Assembly (NCBI GenBank): GCA_020846635.1
Contig: JADLDO010000006.1
Location: forward strand, 1-64,000
Length of the DNA stretch: 64,000 nt
Reading direction: 5' to 3'
Source of the DNA: Caldilineaceae bacterium
Lineage (GTDB): Bacteria; Chloroflexota; Anaerolineae; Caldilineales; Caldilineaceae
The notes under the pieces are model-generated. The model searched no databases and was not told the DNA's origin. It saw nothing but the letters and a program-made list of their open reading frames with translations. The position numbers and the translations under genes are program-made. This document shows positions 52,670 to 63,225 of the stretch, piece by piece. The number at the start of each line of letters is the position of its first letter. Positions within the stretch are counted from its first letter, which is position 1.

Positions 52670-53206
52670 TTAGTTGCCCAACAGGCTGTCCAGATCTAAC
52701 CCTTCGACAAAGTCGGTAAAGACGCCGAGGTCTTCCTCTTCCTCGTCTTCACCGATGGCGCGCTGTGATTTGCTGGGCGCGCCGCCTTCGGTGAGGGTGA
52801 TCTCTTCTTCGGGTTTTAGCCCTGCCTGGTCCATCACTTCGTCAGCCACATAGATAGGTGCATTGACACGCACCCCTAGGGCGATGGCATCGCTGGGGCG
52901 ACTGTCGACCTCGACGGTATCGCCATCGACATCCAGCACAATGCGGGCGAAGTATGTATTCTTTTCCAGCCCACTGATGACAATGTGCAACACCTCGCCG
53001 CCCATCGTCTCGATGACTGTTTTGAGAAGGTCATGGGTGAGCGGGCGCGGCGGGTCAACGCCCTGGAGTTGAAGCGTGATGGCGTCTGCCTCAAACGGGC
53101 CAATCCAGATGGGCAGAAAGCGAGCGCCGCTCTCTTCTTTGAGGACGACGATGCGATGTTGGGACATCAAACTTACACGGATGCTGTCAATTGTTACTTC
53201 AATCAT
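52670..53206 (-). CDS. Bifunctional nuclease domain protein (BFN, DUF151)
   Basis: 178 residues from ATG 53206. [55 protein letters not shown] and [20 protein letters not shown] are the BFN signature. The last 45 residues are acidic ([10 protein letters not shown]) and lack the UvrC-type helix found in some members. Homologues have nuclease activity in plants and mycobacteria. It has its own promoter with a leader of about 207 nt. Confidence 0.9.
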   Translation of the reverse strand: MIEVTIDSIRVSLMSQHRIVVLKEESGARFLPIWIGPFEADAITLQLQGVDPPRPLTHDLLKTVIETMGGEVLHIVISGLEKNTYFARIVLDVDGDTVEVDSRPSDAIALGVRVNAPIYVADEVMDQAGLKPEEEITLTEGGAPSKSQRAIGEDEEEEDLGVFTDFVEGLDLDSLLGN

Positions 53207-53366
53207 GTTGATTCCATTTCGTGCAGCGCTCTTTGCTCTGGGCAAACTTGCCAATCCGGCTTGCTTGCCTGCTGTTAACGTTAATCTTCGACCAAGCTCT
53301 CGAAGGGTAATCTTTGGACCATCACTCTTCTGACCATCAGAGGAACACGCAGATGCCACAGCGGTA

Positions 53367-53394
53367 CAGAGCAAAGCAGTGGTGCAGAGCAAAG
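53367..53394. repeat. Direct repeats in the BFN leader, with an inverted third copy
   Basis: CAGAGCAAAG occurs at 53367-53376 and 53385-53394 (18-bp spacing) and as its reverse complement at 53231-53240, all between the predicted start of transcription and the ATG. The perfect palindrome TTAACGTTAA is at 53275-53284. Confidence 0.5.
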
Positions 53395-53419
53395 GAGACA
53401 AGCCTCAGTCATGCGACGG

Positions 53420-53448
53420 ATTATAGCACACGAACGCACGCGCGCCAA
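53420..53448 (-). promoter_or_regulatory. Promoter of the bifunctional nuclease gene
   Basis: On the minus strand TTGGCG (53443-53448), 17-bp spacer, extended TGCTATAAT (-10 at 53420-53425). Confidence 0.6.
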
Positions 53449-53512
53449 CTGTATTTTCCTCCGCTGTTGGTGGATTGTCAAGCCCAAATTTGGCATCCAG
53501 AGAGGGGTAGGC

Positions 53513-53518
53513 TATACT
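53513..53518 (+). promoter_or_regulatory. -10 element of tRNA-Pro
   Basis: TATACT 15 bp before the mature tRNA. The -35 (TTTGGC at 53489-53494) is weak. Confidence 0.5.
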
Positions 53519-53532
53519 GCAAGGTACAGTTT

Positions 53533-53608
<76 letters not shown>

Positions 53609-53880
53609 GGACTAGCCTCTGTAAGCCGGTGCTGCCGGCGTAGAGGGTACAGAAATAGGTCATGTTTTCCGCCGGAAACGGTTGAGGACGTGGCCTTTTT
53701 TGTTGCCCCTAGCCTTTTTGTTGCGCAGAGCCTCTGGGTGTAGACAATTCTCCATGCTGGTTAGCCGAATGTATTTATTTGGCTGGAACCGTACACTATA
53801 TCTATTGCTAAACGTTTTACTATTGAGTACTCGCTTGCATAAAGCTAAAGCACCATCGCCTGGGGCAGCTATGAACTATC

Positions 53881-54585
53881 ATGAATCCTAGTCTTTTACT
53901 GATTACCGACCGTACTTCGCTTGCGCGGTTACCAGCGCAGATGCTTGTACAGAGTGGAATCGAAGTTTCGATTCTAAGTGACGCCGTTGCCAAAAAGAAG
54001 GTGGCTGGTCGTAACCTCGAAGAGTACGATCTGATTCTGCTCAACATGTATGAAGCGGATGGCAATGGGCTGGAGATCTGTCGAAGTCTGCGAGCCGGTT
54101 ACGATAACCCGATTCTGATCTTGACCTATGAGCAAGATGAGCGCTATCTACTGAGCGCATATGAAGCGGGTGCTGACGATTGTCTGGTCCAGCCCTTTAG
54201 CATCAATTTGCTCCTGGCAAAGATCCAGCCGTGGCTGCGGCAGTCTGCTATCTCGGACAAGACCATCGGTGTCATAGAGGCTTATGGCTTTTGCTTCGAT
54301 CCGGTTAAGAGCGAGGTTATAACACCTCAGAAGGATATCATTCGCCTGTCACAGCTTGAATCCCGGCTATTACAATTGTTGATGAGCAAGAGTGGGCAAG
54401 TTGTAGAGACAGACCTCATTATCCAGCGTGTGTGGCCCGATCATGGCACGCGTGATGGCGACCGACATCTGCTCAAGGCGCTCGTACACAGGCTTCGCCG
54501 CAAGATCGAACAAGACCCGGTCAATCCAGAATATATTCACACCATCCCCCACCAGGGCTACAGCTTTCGCCGCGAGAGTTACTAG
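53881..54585 (+). CDS. OmpR-type regulator with a pseudo-receiver domain
   Basis: 234 residues. The N-terminal half has the receiver fold, but the key residues are changed. The phospho-acceptor Asp is Asn55 ([16 protein letters not shown]), the conserved Lys is Gln104 (DDCLVQPFS), and the first acidic pair is reduced (LITDRTS). Thr82 is kept. It therefore cannot be phosphorylated in the usual way. The C-terminal winged helix (about 130-234, ending [15 protein letters not shown]) is intact, so it should bind DNA. The gene converges with the hybrid kinase gene, stop codons overlapping by 4 bp. Confidence 0.88.
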   Translation: MNPSLLLITDRTSLARLPAQMLVQSGIEVSILSDAVAKKKVAGRNLEEYDLILLNMYEADGNGLEICRSLRAGYDNPILILTYEQDERYLLSAYEAGADDCLVQPFSINLLLAKIQPWLRQSAISDKTIGVIEAYGFCFDPVKSEVITPQKDIIRLSQLESRLLQLLMSKSGQVVETDLIIQRVWPDHGTRDGDRHLLKALVHRLRRKIEQDPVNPEYIHTIPHQGYSFRRESY

Positions 54586-57221
54586 CCCTGATCCGCGGCA
54601 CCGAGCCAGCGTTCCAGCATGACGGAGAGCTCTGCGGGGCGAATGGGCTTGGAGAGGAAGTCATTCATACCGGCGTCGAGGCAGGCTGCGCGGTCGCCAG
54701 GTAAGACGTTGGCGGTCATGGCGATGACGGGTATTTGATGGTCACGCACTGCGGAATTCGGATCGCGGATGACTTTGGTTGCCTGATGCCCATCCATCCC
54801 CGGCATTTGAACATCCATCAGGACGAGGTCATAGCGCTTGTTCTGCAGCGCGGCGATGGCCTCTTCGCCATTTTCGGCTAAATCCACACGATGGCCCAGC
54901 TTCTTCAGCATCGTAACGCCCACGATCTGGTTGACGGCGTTGTCTTCCACCAGTAGAATCTCTCTTTCGTGGAGCCTAGCGCCGGTGCGCATGGCAACCG
55001 GAGCGGGATAATCGCTGGCGTGCCTGGGCTCATTAAGAACTTGTCCATTCCTCGCGTTTCTCTCGTCTGTTTTCTCGCCTCCGAGTTTGGGGACGGTGCG
55101 TTTCAGCGCGGCAGCCAGACAAGCGCGGAGGGGGATACGCTTCACGGGCTTTGAAACTCGATGAACGATGCCCTGGTGCTCCAGCCGAATCGGCTCTGCC
55201 CTGTCGATGAGCGGCGAGATCAGGACAATGCCAACGTTGGCAAACCGGGGATCTTGCCGGATTTTCAGGATCAGATTGTCATTAGAGATGCCGCGGAGTT
55301 GTTGCCCCATCTGCTGATCAATAATGACCGTGGCAAAGCTGTCTCCCTGGCTATGGGCCGTATGGAGGAGCGCGAGCGCCTCTTCTGCATCTGCTGCCAC
55401 GATGGAGCGGCAATGCCAAGCCGTCAGATAGTGCATGAACACCCTCCGACTGGCTTCATGGTTGGTGATGAGCAAGATGCGCGTGTCCGCGGGGATCATC
55501 TGTTCCGTTGATCGGGCCGGTGCTTCTTCCGGCAGCATCTGCGTTGGGGCAATGTCAAACAGAACTGTGAACCAAAATTCTGTGCCCTTGTCGTCGTTAT
55601 TACGCACACCAATCTCGCCACCCATCAACTCTACCAGTTGTTTGGAGATCGCCAATCCGAGGCCGGTACCGCCAAAGCGGCGGCTCGTGGATGTCTCCAA
55701 CTGCGTGAAGGGTTGGAAGAGTTCGTCAAACCTCGCGGAATCAATGCCAATGCCAGAGTCGCGCACACTGATATGTAGATTAAGCTGCTGACTAGCTTCC
55801 GCAGTCGTCCCGGCATGTGCGCCATTCTCGTCTGTAAGGCGCACTTCAAGGATCACTTCACCGTGGTCTGTAAATTTGATGGCATTGCCGAGCAGATTGA
55901 CGATGACTTGACGCAGCCGCGCGGGGTCGCCGATGAGCCTCGGAAGAGGCTCTGGTGGAAGCAAACAGAGCAACTCTAGTCCTTTGACCTGTGCGCTTGT
56001 TGCCAACGTATCGACTACGGCCTCTATGACTTCCTCAAGATTGAACTCCACTTTATCCAACGTGAGCCGATCCGCCTCAATTTTGGAAAGATCCAAAATG
56101 TTGCCAATGATTGCCAGCAGATGTTCGCCGCTCTGACGAATAATCGTGGCGTAATGCTGCTGTTCCGGTTGCAGCTCTGTCTCTGCCAGAAGCCCAGCCA
56201 TGCCGATGACACCGTTCATCGGTGTGCGGATTTCGTGGCTCATGTTGGCAAGAAAATGCGTCTTGGCGATGTTGGCGGCTTCAGCGCGAATTGCCATCTC
56301 ATTGGCCCGTTGGACGGCATCCTCAAGCCGTTTGAGGTCATCCTTGCGCCGGAACCCTTCATCGAGGGCACTCGCCATATCGCGTAGGGTTTCCAGGTCT
56401 ACTTCATCAAACGCGTTCGCTTCCGTGCTGTTGACTGCCAGTGTGCCAAAGGTAAAAGGAATATCGACGACGCTGCGGATTGGCACGCCCATCCCTCTGC
56501 TGAGACGCTCCCTTTCCAAATAGGGGTCATCTTTGTCGAGGTTCCGGCGGTAGACAATCTTCTGTCCCTGCCAGAAGTGGCGCAGGGTCTCAACTCCGCT
56601 CCTACCCCTTTCCAGGTATAAGCGTTTGATGCCGTTGCCGGAGTCTGTATAACAAACGATGTGTGTGGAGTCCGGCCCTGTATCAACGACGTTGACGCCA
56701 TAGGCATGAAAGCGCAGAGAGAGTTGCACAAGCCCCACGCGTAAGGCTGCCATGACACGGTCCATATCATCGCTGTGTTTCATGGCCCAGATCGCGTCGC
56801 GGAGGTGGGCCATCACGCGACGCCTCTCCTCATGCCAGGTAGGATCTGTGACGAACTGTCGAAGCAAAAGCGCGCCGGTGACTTCTCCAGCCCGGTTGTA
56901 AATTGCTTTGCCTTCCATTTGCAGGTAAGCAAGCCGGTGATTGGCCTGCTGCTCTGGAATCTGGCGTGAGCGCGCGTAACCGGCAGCAAAGACTTCCTCA
57001 ATAAAGTCCCAGGTGAATTTGCGGTACTCTTCTCTGGCAAAATCACAAATATGATGACCGACACGGTCGGCACGCGTGATATGACGCCCGACAGAACGCG
57101 CGTACGCGATGAATGCGGGGTTGATATCGAGAATAATCCCCGCACGATCGATCAGGGTCGCCGGTGTGGGCAGCGCATTGAAGACGCCTTGATACATCGT
57201 GTGCATATTCTCTATCAACAT
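54582..57221 (-). CDS. Hybrid sensor histidine kinase
   Basis: 879 residues: PAS (about 10-125), GAF (about 150-295), HisKA with H329 in [20 protein letters not shown], HATPase (about 425-560; N box [11 protein letters not shown] boxes DSGIGID and [10 protein letters not shown]), a first receiver (about 585-710, Asp in TVIIDQQMG, otherwise diverged) and a second, canonical receiver (about 755-870, [15 protein letters not shown]). There are no membrane helices, so it senses a cytoplasmic signal through PAS/GAF. Output is probably to another regulator; no Hpt protein is nearby. It starts 11 bp after the GNAT gene on the same strand. Confidence 0.93.
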   Translation of the reverse strand: MLIENMHTMYQGVFNALPTPATLIDRAGIILDINPAFIAYARSVGRHITRADRVGHHICDFAREEYRKFTWDFIEEVFAAGYARSRQIPEQQANHRLAYLQMEGKAIYNRAGEVTGALLLRQFVTDPTWHEERRRVMAHLRDAIWAMKHSDDMDRVMAALRVGLVQLSLRFHAYGVNVVDTGPDSTHIVCYTDSGNGIKRLYLERGRSGVETLRHFWQGQKIVYRRNLDKDDPYLERERLSRGMGVPIRSVVDIPFTFGTLAVNSTEANAFDEVDLETLRDMASALDEGFRRKDDLKRLEDAVQRANEMAIRAEAANIAKTHFLANMSHEIRTPMNGVIGMAGLLAETELQPEQQHYATIIRQSGEHLLAIIGNILDLSKIEADRLTLDKVEFNLEEVIEAVVDTLATSAQVKGLELLCLLPPEPLPRLIGDPARLRQVIVNLLGNAIKFTDHGEVILEVRLTDENGAHAGTTAEASQQLNLHISVRDSGIGIDSARFDELFQPFTQLETSTSRRFGGTGLGLAISKQLVELMGGEIGVRNNDDKGTEFWFTVLFDIAPTQMLPEEAPARSTEQMIPADTRILLITNHEASRRVFMHYLTAWHCRSIVAADAEEALALLHTAHSQGDSFATVIIDQQMGQQLRGISNDNLILKIRQDPRFANVGIVLISPLIDRAEPIRLEHQGIVHRVSKPVKRIPLRACLAAALKRTVPKLGGEKTDERNARNGQVLNEPRHASDYPAPVAMRTGARLHEREILLVEDNAVNQIVGVTMLKKLGHRVDLAENGEEAIAALQNKRYDLVLMDVQMPGMDGHQATKVIRDPNSAVRDHQIPVIAMTANVLPGDRAACLDAGMNDFLSKPIRPAELSVMLERWLGAADQG

Positions 57222-57232
57222 CCTACAAGTTC

Positions 57233-57817
57233 CTACGCCTGGGCGGTTTCGTTGCGTTCAAGCACAAAAATATCTTCCAGCCCAGCCTCTTCATCCATGT
57301 GCGACCCAACCTTGCGGAAGCCAAAGTGATTCGCAATCCGCAGCGAGGGATTGTTCCCTGGGCTGATGGAAAGCACAAAGCGCTGGACATTCTGCTCCTG
57401 CATCGCCCACCGCATTAACGCCGCGACCGCCTCTGTTGCATAACCCTGCCGCCGGAATGCAGGAAAGATCGTATAGCCCATTTCAACACCACCTGGCGCA
57501 ATCGTTTGTAGATAAGCAGCACCCGGCGCCGTATGAAAACCGATATGTCCAATCATGCCCCCCGTTGCGCGTAGGATGACGGCACGCAGCAGCCACGGTT
57601 GCAGCATGGGCTTGAAGCGTAGCTGCCCTAGCCGGATACGCATTAATCCTTCGTCATGCAGCCATTCGGGCGGCAGCGTCCGCCCCAACAGCTTCTCTGC
57701 CTTTGCGATGTCACCGGCCAAAGATGCCGAGAGGAACGCGGCTGTCATGGGGAGTAAATCCAGTCGTTCGCTCTGGATACCACCGGCGATCCCTCGCATG
57801 TCTGCCTTTGCTGTCAT
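57233..57817 (-). CDS. GNAT-family N-acetyltransferase (RimJ/RimL-like)
   Basis: 194 residues from ATG 57817; upstream starts in the same frame are possible. [50 protein letters not shown] (acetyl-CoA site RRQGYA) and [16 protein letters not shown] are the standard GNAT landmarks. It transfers acetyl groups to an amine; the substrate may be a protein N-terminus or small molecule. It precedes the hybrid kinase by 11 bp and follows the SH3b gene by 49 bp. Confidence 0.87.
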   Translation of the reverse strand: MTAKADMRGIAGGIQSERLDLLPMTAAFLSASLAGDIAKAEKLLGRTLPPEWLHDEGLMRIRLGQLRFKPMLQPWLLRAVILRATGGMIGHIGFHTAPGAAYLQTIAPGGVEMGYTIFPAFRRQGYATEAVAALMRWAMQEQNVQRFVLSISPGNNPSLRIANHFGFRKVGSHMDEEAGLEDIFVLERNETAQA

Positions 57818-57866
57818 CTTTATACTGGCGTCTTTATGCTGTTGACTCTCTGTATTCGACTCTCTG

Positions 57867-58922
57867 TTATTGAAGTGCCTGCGCGTTGTTGGCAAGGGTG
57901 GCGGTTTGGAGCGCACAAGATTCGATCAAATCACTGGCGAGCGTTGGGCTGAAAGATCGCGGATCGGCAAGCCCGCCGGCAAGGTAGTTGGTTCCTTGTT
58001 CACAGATGGCTGCCGCATCGGTGACTTGCGTATGAAAATTTTCATAGCCTCGTATGGGGGCAAGGTCCAGATATTGGTCTACGCCAGCCGAAATAATGGT
58101 TATCTGGGCAGTGACTTGGTTGCGCCATTGATCGCTAAAGGGCTGCGGATTTTGTAGGAGCGCGCGGAGGACAGGGGCGACGTTGCTCACACTTGTGCTG
58201 GCCTCGGCTACCTGGAGAAGATAGGCGGCTAATGGCTCTTCCCCCGTGGAGGGCTGCTCTGTTGGCAGCGCTGGAGGTGTCGGGGTGGCTTGCGTTCCGT
58301 TTGTCTCGTCCTCATTATTATCATTATTGTTGCCATTATTGCGGTTATCGGTGGTTGGATCCAACAGGAAAGCTGCAATCCAGCCGCCACCCTCCAGCTC
58401 CATCCAGGAACCGTCGTTATTTTGACCAACGACGATGACAACATCTCCGAAACGAGGCTTGCCCACAATCTCGAAGTTCGTGCCTGGGCCGGCGCGCAGG
58501 TTTGCATTGGCATTGACAACGTAGCTGTTCGCCCCTCCCGCGAGGGGTTCACTGGCGTTCGCCCCCTCGTCTGCTGCCGGAGTTGGCGCGCTGGCAGCAA
58601 TTGGGTCCACGATGCCGCGCTGTATGGATGCGCTCGCATCGCTGGGGCTGGCAATACCGATATACATGCCTGCCTGCTGTTCAGTTTTAGCGATAATTGA
58701 AATATCAGGAGAGCCATTTTCGTTTTGGGCGATGAAGGTCAGATCGACCGGCACAACAATGACCTGCCCCCCTGTGATGGCTACGGTCACAGAGATCGTT
58801 GTTTGGGCATTCAAAGTGAAATCCGGGATAGAGGTTTGGGCCACAGGCGCGGCTGAGACCGGGAACGCAAAGAGGTAGATGGCGATTAGAAAAGTGACTG
58901 CAATTGCAATGCGGGTACGCAT
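57867..58922 (-). CDS. Secreted SH3b-domain protein
   Basis: 351 residues from ATG 58922. Signal peptide 1-24 (cut after VSA). A beta-rich N-terminal region (about 30-85) is followed by one SH3b domain (SYVVNANANLRAGPGTNFEIVG to GGGWIAAFLL), a low-complexity NNGNNNDNNED linker and a helical C-terminal domain (about 235-351) with two cysteines. Not a lipoprotein. It is probably wall- or glycan-associated and may be cotranscribed with the acetyltransferase. Confidence 0.82.
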   Translation of the reverse strand: MRTRIAIAVTFLIAIYLFAFPVSAAPVAQTSIPDFTLNAQTTISVTVAITGGQVIVVPVDLTFIAQNENGSPDISIIAKTEQQAGMYIGIASPSDASASIQRGIVDPIAASAPTPAADEGANASEPLAGGANSYVVNANANLRAGPGTNFEIVGKPRFGDVVIVVGQNNDGSWMELEGGGWIAAFLLDPTTDNRNNGNNNDNNEDETNGTQATPTPPALPTEQPSTGEEPLAAYLLQVAEASTSVSNVAPVLRALLQNPQPFSDQWRNQVTAQITIISAGVDQYLDLAPIRGYENFHTQVTDAAAICEQGTNYLAGGLADPRSFSPTLASDLIESCALQTATLANNAQALQ

Positions 58923-58965
58923 GACGGAAACTCCGTTACGTGGAAAAGAATGGATCAATAACTAA

Positions 58966-58994
58966 ATTGTAGTGTGCTGGTGATACGCTTGCAA
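58966..58994 (-). promoter_or_regulatory. Promoter of the secreted SH3b gene
   Basis: On the minus strand TTGCAA (58989-58994), 17-bp spacer, TACAAT (58966-58971). The leader is about 37 nt. Confidence 0.6.
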
Positions 58995-59060
58995 ATGTGT
59001 TTTTGTCGCTCTGGTAAATTCTGCTGTTTATGATCGGATTTCGACTCATATTGTCCTTAT

Positions 59061-60827
59061 TCAATGATCTTTGTCTAGCCAGCCCAGTATGACAAAGGGC
59101 TGATCCTGCCCGGGTTCGCCGCCAAAGGGATAGAGTGTGACTTCCACACGATAGCGACCGGGGCCGGCCCAATCCGGCCAGCCAATAACGTATTCATCGC
59201 GCACACGCGTACCCGCAGACCAGTGATCGCTGCTAAAGCGACCATACCCTGGGGATCGTCTCCATTCCCATACCAACGTGCCATCCTCGGCAGTAACGCG
59301 CAAATCTGTGCGCCAATCCACCATAGGCTGCTCCGGGCTGTGCCAGTAGAGGATGGGATTGTCTTCAAGCGTCCAGCCGCTTAAGGTCAATTCGCCAAAG
59401 TAGATCGAGGCTTCGGCAGGGTTGGCTTGTGCCAATTCGTTTGGCGGGGGAGGGGGAGGTGGCGCAAAGGCAGGCTGGATCACGCCGAACAGCCCATACA
59501 ATGTCAGCAGCGTTAGCCCAACAAGGAACGCTGCGCCCAGCCAGCGGCGCGCTTTGCCTAGAGGCAGGCTTGCCAGCCCCAACGACAAGAGTAATAACAG
59601 GGGGCCGATGGCCGGAAAGAGAAGTCGCCCCTGGTCTGTGCCCAGCGCCAGCAGCGAGTAGCGCCACATCGCCAACGCCACTGCCAGCAGTGCCAGGGCT
59701 AAGAGGTAGAGCGCAATGTGCTCACGGCGAGCGCGCCCCCATGTGTAGACAAGCCCGCCCAACCCTATCGCGCTCACCCCGGCAAAGAGCCAATAGACCC
59801 AACCGGGATAGGCAAGGTGGCCTACCGCGCCGAATTTGCCCCAAAAGGAGAGAAACCAGCCTCGCAGCAACCAGCCACTATCAGCCCATGTCCAGGATGT
59901 TGTGCGTAGATCGATGGTCTGCTGCACCAACGCCATGCCGCTTGGATCGCCATAGAGCCGCCAGTTGCGCAGCAGCCAGGGCGCGGCCAAAGCCAGCGCG
60001 GGCAGAAAAATGATCAATCCGCCCAGCAGCCAACGGGGCCAGTTGCGCCACAAGCTTTGCCATCCACGCTGCCAGGTGTCGGTCTCCCCGTCCCGCTGTC
60101 GTGCTGCGCCAAGCAGGATGCACAAGGCAACGATGGGCCAGAGTGAAAGGATGCTGACCTTAGACAAAAGCCCGAATCCCAGCGCCAGCGGTGTCCACCA
60201 GCCTGCACGCCACTGCCCTTGTGCCTGGTAGATGGCAAAACCACCCCACAGGATGAGGGTTCCAAAGAGCGCGGCGGCATTATCGTTGTTGACAGCGCCA
60301 CCGATGAAGGCGAATTCGGGGAGGGTCGCGGCAAGTCCCGCTGCTAAGAGTGCCACGCCGGGACGATGGGGGAGCGCGCTGCGACCGAGGCCATAGACGG
60401 CGGCGACGGTGGCGCTGCTCAACAAGACAGACCAGAGCCGCGCCAGGTGGAAGGCGCATACTCCCTCCTGCCAGGGCCAACTTTCCAGAGTTGTGTGGAT
60501 AAAGAAGTTGGATGATTGGGTAGGGCCAGGGTCAATGGCAACGTCGGGATTGGCGCGCAGAAAGTCGAAGCGCGGTGTGGCAAGGGACGCCACCGCGGCC
60601 GCGGTGGCATGATAGAAAGGAGGATGTTTGCTTTGGGTGACGCGTGGGCCTTCGGGCAGGCGGCGCTCACGGGCCAGATAGACCACATAAGCCCAATGGT
60701 CGGCCTCGTCGGGCGCTTCGCCCAGTGGATTGGAGACGCTATAAGCAGTTGCCAAGAGCAGGTGGAGCAGGACGAGTAGGCTGGCCGCGATCTGGTTACG
60801 TGACATAAGTGGGAACTTGATACTCAT
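59061..60827 (-). CDS. Membrane glycosyltransferase-like protein (GT39/DUF2142-like)
   Basis: About 588 residues; start uncertain (ATG 60827 or 60806, TTG 60848; none has a good ribosome site). About 11 membrane helices. The first outer loop has PLGEAPDEADHWAY with the catalytic-type acids, and SKHPPFYH follows, as in GT-C sugar transferases. GGAVNNDNAAALFG is a third conserved segment. The C-terminal 120 residues form an outer soluble domain after a run of seven prolines. It is probably another surface glycan enzyme, not adjacent to the one at 43198. The lysS terminator separates it from lysS. Confidence 0.8.
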   Translation of the reverse strand: MSIKFPLMSRNQIAASLLVLLHLLLATAYSVSNPLGEAPDEADHWAYVVYLARERRLPEGPRVTQSKHPPFYHATAAAVASLATPRFDFLRANPDVAIDPGPTQSSNFFIHTTLESWPWQEGVCAFHLARLWSVLLSSATVAAVYGLGRSALPHRPGVALLAAGLAATLPEFAFIGGAVNNDNAAALFGTLILWGGFAIYQAQGQWRAGWWTPLALGFGLLSKVSILSLWPIVALCILLGAARQRDGETDTWQRGWQSLWRNWPRWLLGGLIIFLPALALAAPWLLRNWRLYGDPSGMALVQQTIDLRTTSWTWADSGWLLRGWFLSFWGKFGAVGHLAYPGWVYWLFAGVSAIGLGGLVYTWGRARREHIALYLLALALLAVALAMWRYSLLALGTDQGRLLFPAIGPLLLLLSLGLASLPLGKARRWLGAAFLVGLTLLTLYGLFGVIQPAFAPPPPPPPNELAQANPAEASIYFGELTLSGWTLEDNPILYWHSPEQPMVDWRTDLRVTAEDGTLVWEWRRSPGYGRFSSDHWSAGTRVRDEYVIGWPDWAGPGRYRVEVTLYPFGGEPGQDQPFVILGWLDKDH

Positions 60828-60885
60828 GGCGCGGCCAGTCCTGGACAAGCCTTGCGCGAGCGACTCATCTAGATCAAAAGTTAGA

Positions 60886-60920
60886 TCAAAAATGCCCTGG
60901 CAGAGAAGTTCGGCCAGGGC
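60886..60920 (-). terminator. Intrinsic terminator of lysS
   Basis: On the minus strand an 8-bp stem (60913-60920 with 60894-60901), 11-nt loop, followed by ATTTTTGAT. Confidence 0.85.
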
Positions 60921-60964
60921 GTGTCGGTGCGAGTGGATTGCTGACCAGGCATATATCGGCGCAA

Positions 60965-62551
60965 TTAGGCCGGCTTCTCGCGGTTGCTTCTCCTAGCAGG
61001 TGTGTCCTCCGCCTCAGACTCTCCTGTTTCGGAATCACCGGCTTCGGGCTCATCTTTGAGGGAGCGCAGATGGGGAAAGAGAATGACCTCGCGAATGGTC
61101 TCTTTGTCTGTGAAGATCATCGTCAGCCGGTCGATGCCCATGCCAAAGCCGCCTGTGGGTGGCATGCCAAAGCTCAGCGCATCGATGAAATCTTCGTCAA
61201 TCGGGTGCGCTTCGTCATCCCCGTGACGTGCGCGGTAATTTTCATCGACAAAGCGTTGCAGTTGGTCAATGGGATCGTTTAGCTCGCTAAAGGCATTACA
61301 GAACTCCATGCCCCCGATAAAGCCCTCGAAGCGTTCGACCTGGCGTGGATCGTCGGGCGATCCCTTTGCCAGCGGGCTGATGTCGAGCGGGTAGTCGATG
61401 AGAAAGGTGGGCTGGATCAGGTTTGGCTCTACAAAGCGTGCCATAAGACCATCTACCAACTTACCCCATGTGCTGTTGGGGTCGGGCGAGAGGCCGATTG
61501 CACGCATGGCCTGGGCCAGCGACTCTGCATCGGGATACTGCTCATAGTCAATATCAGATGCCTCAAGAATCGCTTCACGCAAGGGGATGCGCCGCCAGGG
61601 GGGTGACATATCAATCGTATGCCCCTGGAAGTTGAGGGTATTGCCCCCTGTGACCTGTTGCGTCACATAGGCCATCATCTCCTCGGTGCGGCGCATGACA
61701 CCTTCATAGTCGGTATAGGCTTCGTAGAATTCAAGCTGAGTGAATTCCGGGTTGTGCTTGAAGCTGACACCTTCGTTGCGGAAGTCACGCCCGATCTCGT
61801 AGACGCGATCAAAACCGCCCACGATCAGTCGTTTGAGATACAACTCAAAAGAGATGCGCAGATAGAGGTCTTGGTGGAGCTGGTTGTGGTGGGTGACAAA
61901 GGGCTTGGCCGCGGCACCCCCATAGATGGGCTGGAGGATGGGAGTTTCCACCTCAAGAAAGCCCTCGCCGTCGAAATACTCGCGCAGGGCGCGCAGGATG
62001 GCTGCACGCGTGCGGAAGATATCGCGCACTTCGGGGTTGGCAATCAAATCCACATAGCGGCGACGATAGCGTGTCTCGCGATCGCGCACCCCATGCCACT
62101 TGTCGGGCATCGGCTTGAGTGTCTTGCTCAAGAACTGGATCGAAGTGGCATCCACGCTCACCTCGCCCGTTTTGGTCACGGTTAAGGGGCCTGTCGCCCC
62201 AATGAAGTCACCCAGATCGACAAACTTCTTCCAGATGTTGTTGTAGAAACCTTCTGGAAGATTGTCACGGCGCAGGAGGATTTGGATTGTGCCGCTGCCA
62301 TCTTCGATGTTGGCAAAGCTCATCTTGCCCATGTCGCGGATGCGCTTGAGCCGCCCGGTCACAACGACAATCTCTTCGCTAGCGCCGGATTCATAGAGGG
62401 CGCGCGCTTCGGCGATGGTGTGGGTACGCTGGACGCGCGCCGGATAGGGGTCGATGCCCGCGGCAATCAACCCCTTCAAATTGGCAAGGCGCGCTTGTTC
62501 TTGGTCCGTTAGGTTGCTGGGGTCAAACAAGTCCAGAGGCGAATCGGTCAC
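60965..62551 (-). CDS. lysS: Lysyl-tRNA synthetase, class II
   Basis: 528 residues. The OB-fold anticodon domain (about 60-150) includes VTGRLKRIRDMGKMSFANIEDGSG. Class II motifs: motif 1 in IFRTRAAILRALREYFDGEGFLEVETP, motif 2 FEIGRDFRNEG-type (YEIGRDFRNEGVSFKHNPEFTQLE), motif 3 GGFGMGIDRLTMI. It charges tRNA-Lys. Start GTG 62551 has AAGGA upstream. It follows greA by 117 bp, the common greA-lysS arrangement. The C-terminal 45 residues are an acidic tail. Confidence 0.96.
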   Translation of the reverse strand: MTDSPLDLFDPSNLTDQEQARLANLKGLIAAGIDPYPARVQRTHTIAEARALYESGASEEIVVVTGRLKRIRDMGKMSFANIEDGSGTIQILLRRDNLPEGFYNNIWKKFVDLGDFIGATGPLTVTKTGEVSVDATSIQFLSKTLKPMPDKWHGVRDRETRYRRRYVDLIANPEVRDIFRTRAAILRALREYFDGEGFLEVETPILQPIYGGAAAKPFVTHHNQLHQDLYLRISFELYLKRLIVGGFDRVYEIGRDFRNEGVSFKHNPEFTQLEFYEAYTDYEGVMRRTEEMMAYVTQQVTGGNTLNFQGHTIDMSPPWRRIPLREAILEASDIDYEQYPDAESLAQAMRAIGLSPDPNSTWGKLVDGLMARFVEPNLIQPTFLIDYPLDISPLAKGSPDDPRQVERFEGFIGGMEFCNAFSELNDPIDQLQRFVDENYRARHGDDEAHPIDEDFIDALSFGMPPTGGFGMGIDRLTMIFTDKETIREVILFPHLRSLKDEPEAGDSETGESEAEDTPARRSNREKPA

Positions 62552-62668
62552 CGTCGCTGTCCTTTTGAATCTATATGGCTTTTGAAAGATTGAGCTTACA
62601 GCGATCGGCCCGCAGATGACAAGTTTGGCTTTGTCTCAAATGGGAGTTGCACAGCCGATGCAGGGGCG

Positions 62669-63145
62669 TTATTTGATCTTCAATACTTCGAAGATAATTT
62701 CGCCACCAGGAGATTGAACCGTCGCCTTGTGACCGACACGTTTGCCAATCAATGCCTTGCCAATTGGGCTGCTGTTGCTGATGCGCCCCTGTGTGGGGTC
62801 AGCTTCCACCGAACCAACGATGGTATAGGTCTCCTCGAAATCTGTGCCCTCTTCGCGCACAATCACTGTGCGACCGAGTGAGACTTCACCCTTGGGCTGC
62901 GCATGATCTTCGATGAGTTGGGCATTCTTGAGTAGGTTTTCTAACTCACGGATACGGCCTTCTAAGAAGCCTTGCGCTGTCTTGGCCTCGTCATAGCCTG
63001 CGTTCTCGCTGATATCGCCCTCGGCCTTCGCCTCCGCGATCATCTGCGCGACTTCCTTACGCTTGGTTTCCGTAAGATATTCGTATTCCTCTTGAATCTT
63101 CTTAAGACCTTCACCTGTTAAATAGACTGGTTCATTGTTCGCCAT
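62669..63145 (-). CDS. greA: Transcription elongation factor GreA
   Basis: 158 residues. The N-terminal coiled coil (about 8-78) carries the tip acids in ADISENAGYDEAK (SENAGYDEAK is the GreA signature). The C-terminal globular domain includes VSLGRTVIV, SPIGKALIGKRVGH and VQSPGGEIIFEVLKIK. It rescues backtracked RNA polymerase by stimulating transcript cleavage. GGAGA precedes the ATG and is immediately preceded by an intrinsic-terminator-like hairpin, so expression is probably controlled by attenuation. Confidence 0.96.
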   Translation of the reverse strand: MANNEPVYLTGEGLKKIQEEYEYLTETKRKEVAQMIAEAKAEGDISENAGYDEAKTAQGFLEGRIRELENLLKNAQLIEDHAQPKGEVSLGRTVIVREEGTDFEETYTIVGSVEADPTQGRISNSSPIGKALIGKRVGHKATVQSPGGEIIFEVLKIK

Positions 63146-63162
63146 AACCGCATTTCTCCATG

Positions 63163-63187
63163 AAAAAACACCGCCTGGTGGGGCGGC
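63163..63187 (-). terminator. Terminator hairpin inside the greA leader (attenuator)
   Basis: On the minus strand GCCGCC-CCACCA-GGCGGT (63187 to 63170), then G and six T (63168-63163). It ends 3 nt before the GGAGA ribosome site of greA, and no other gene lies upstream on this strand. Confidence 0.75.
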
Positions 63188-63225
63188 GCCTCCAAAACTA
63201 CTGTTGTGCTTAGCATAAAGTAATG

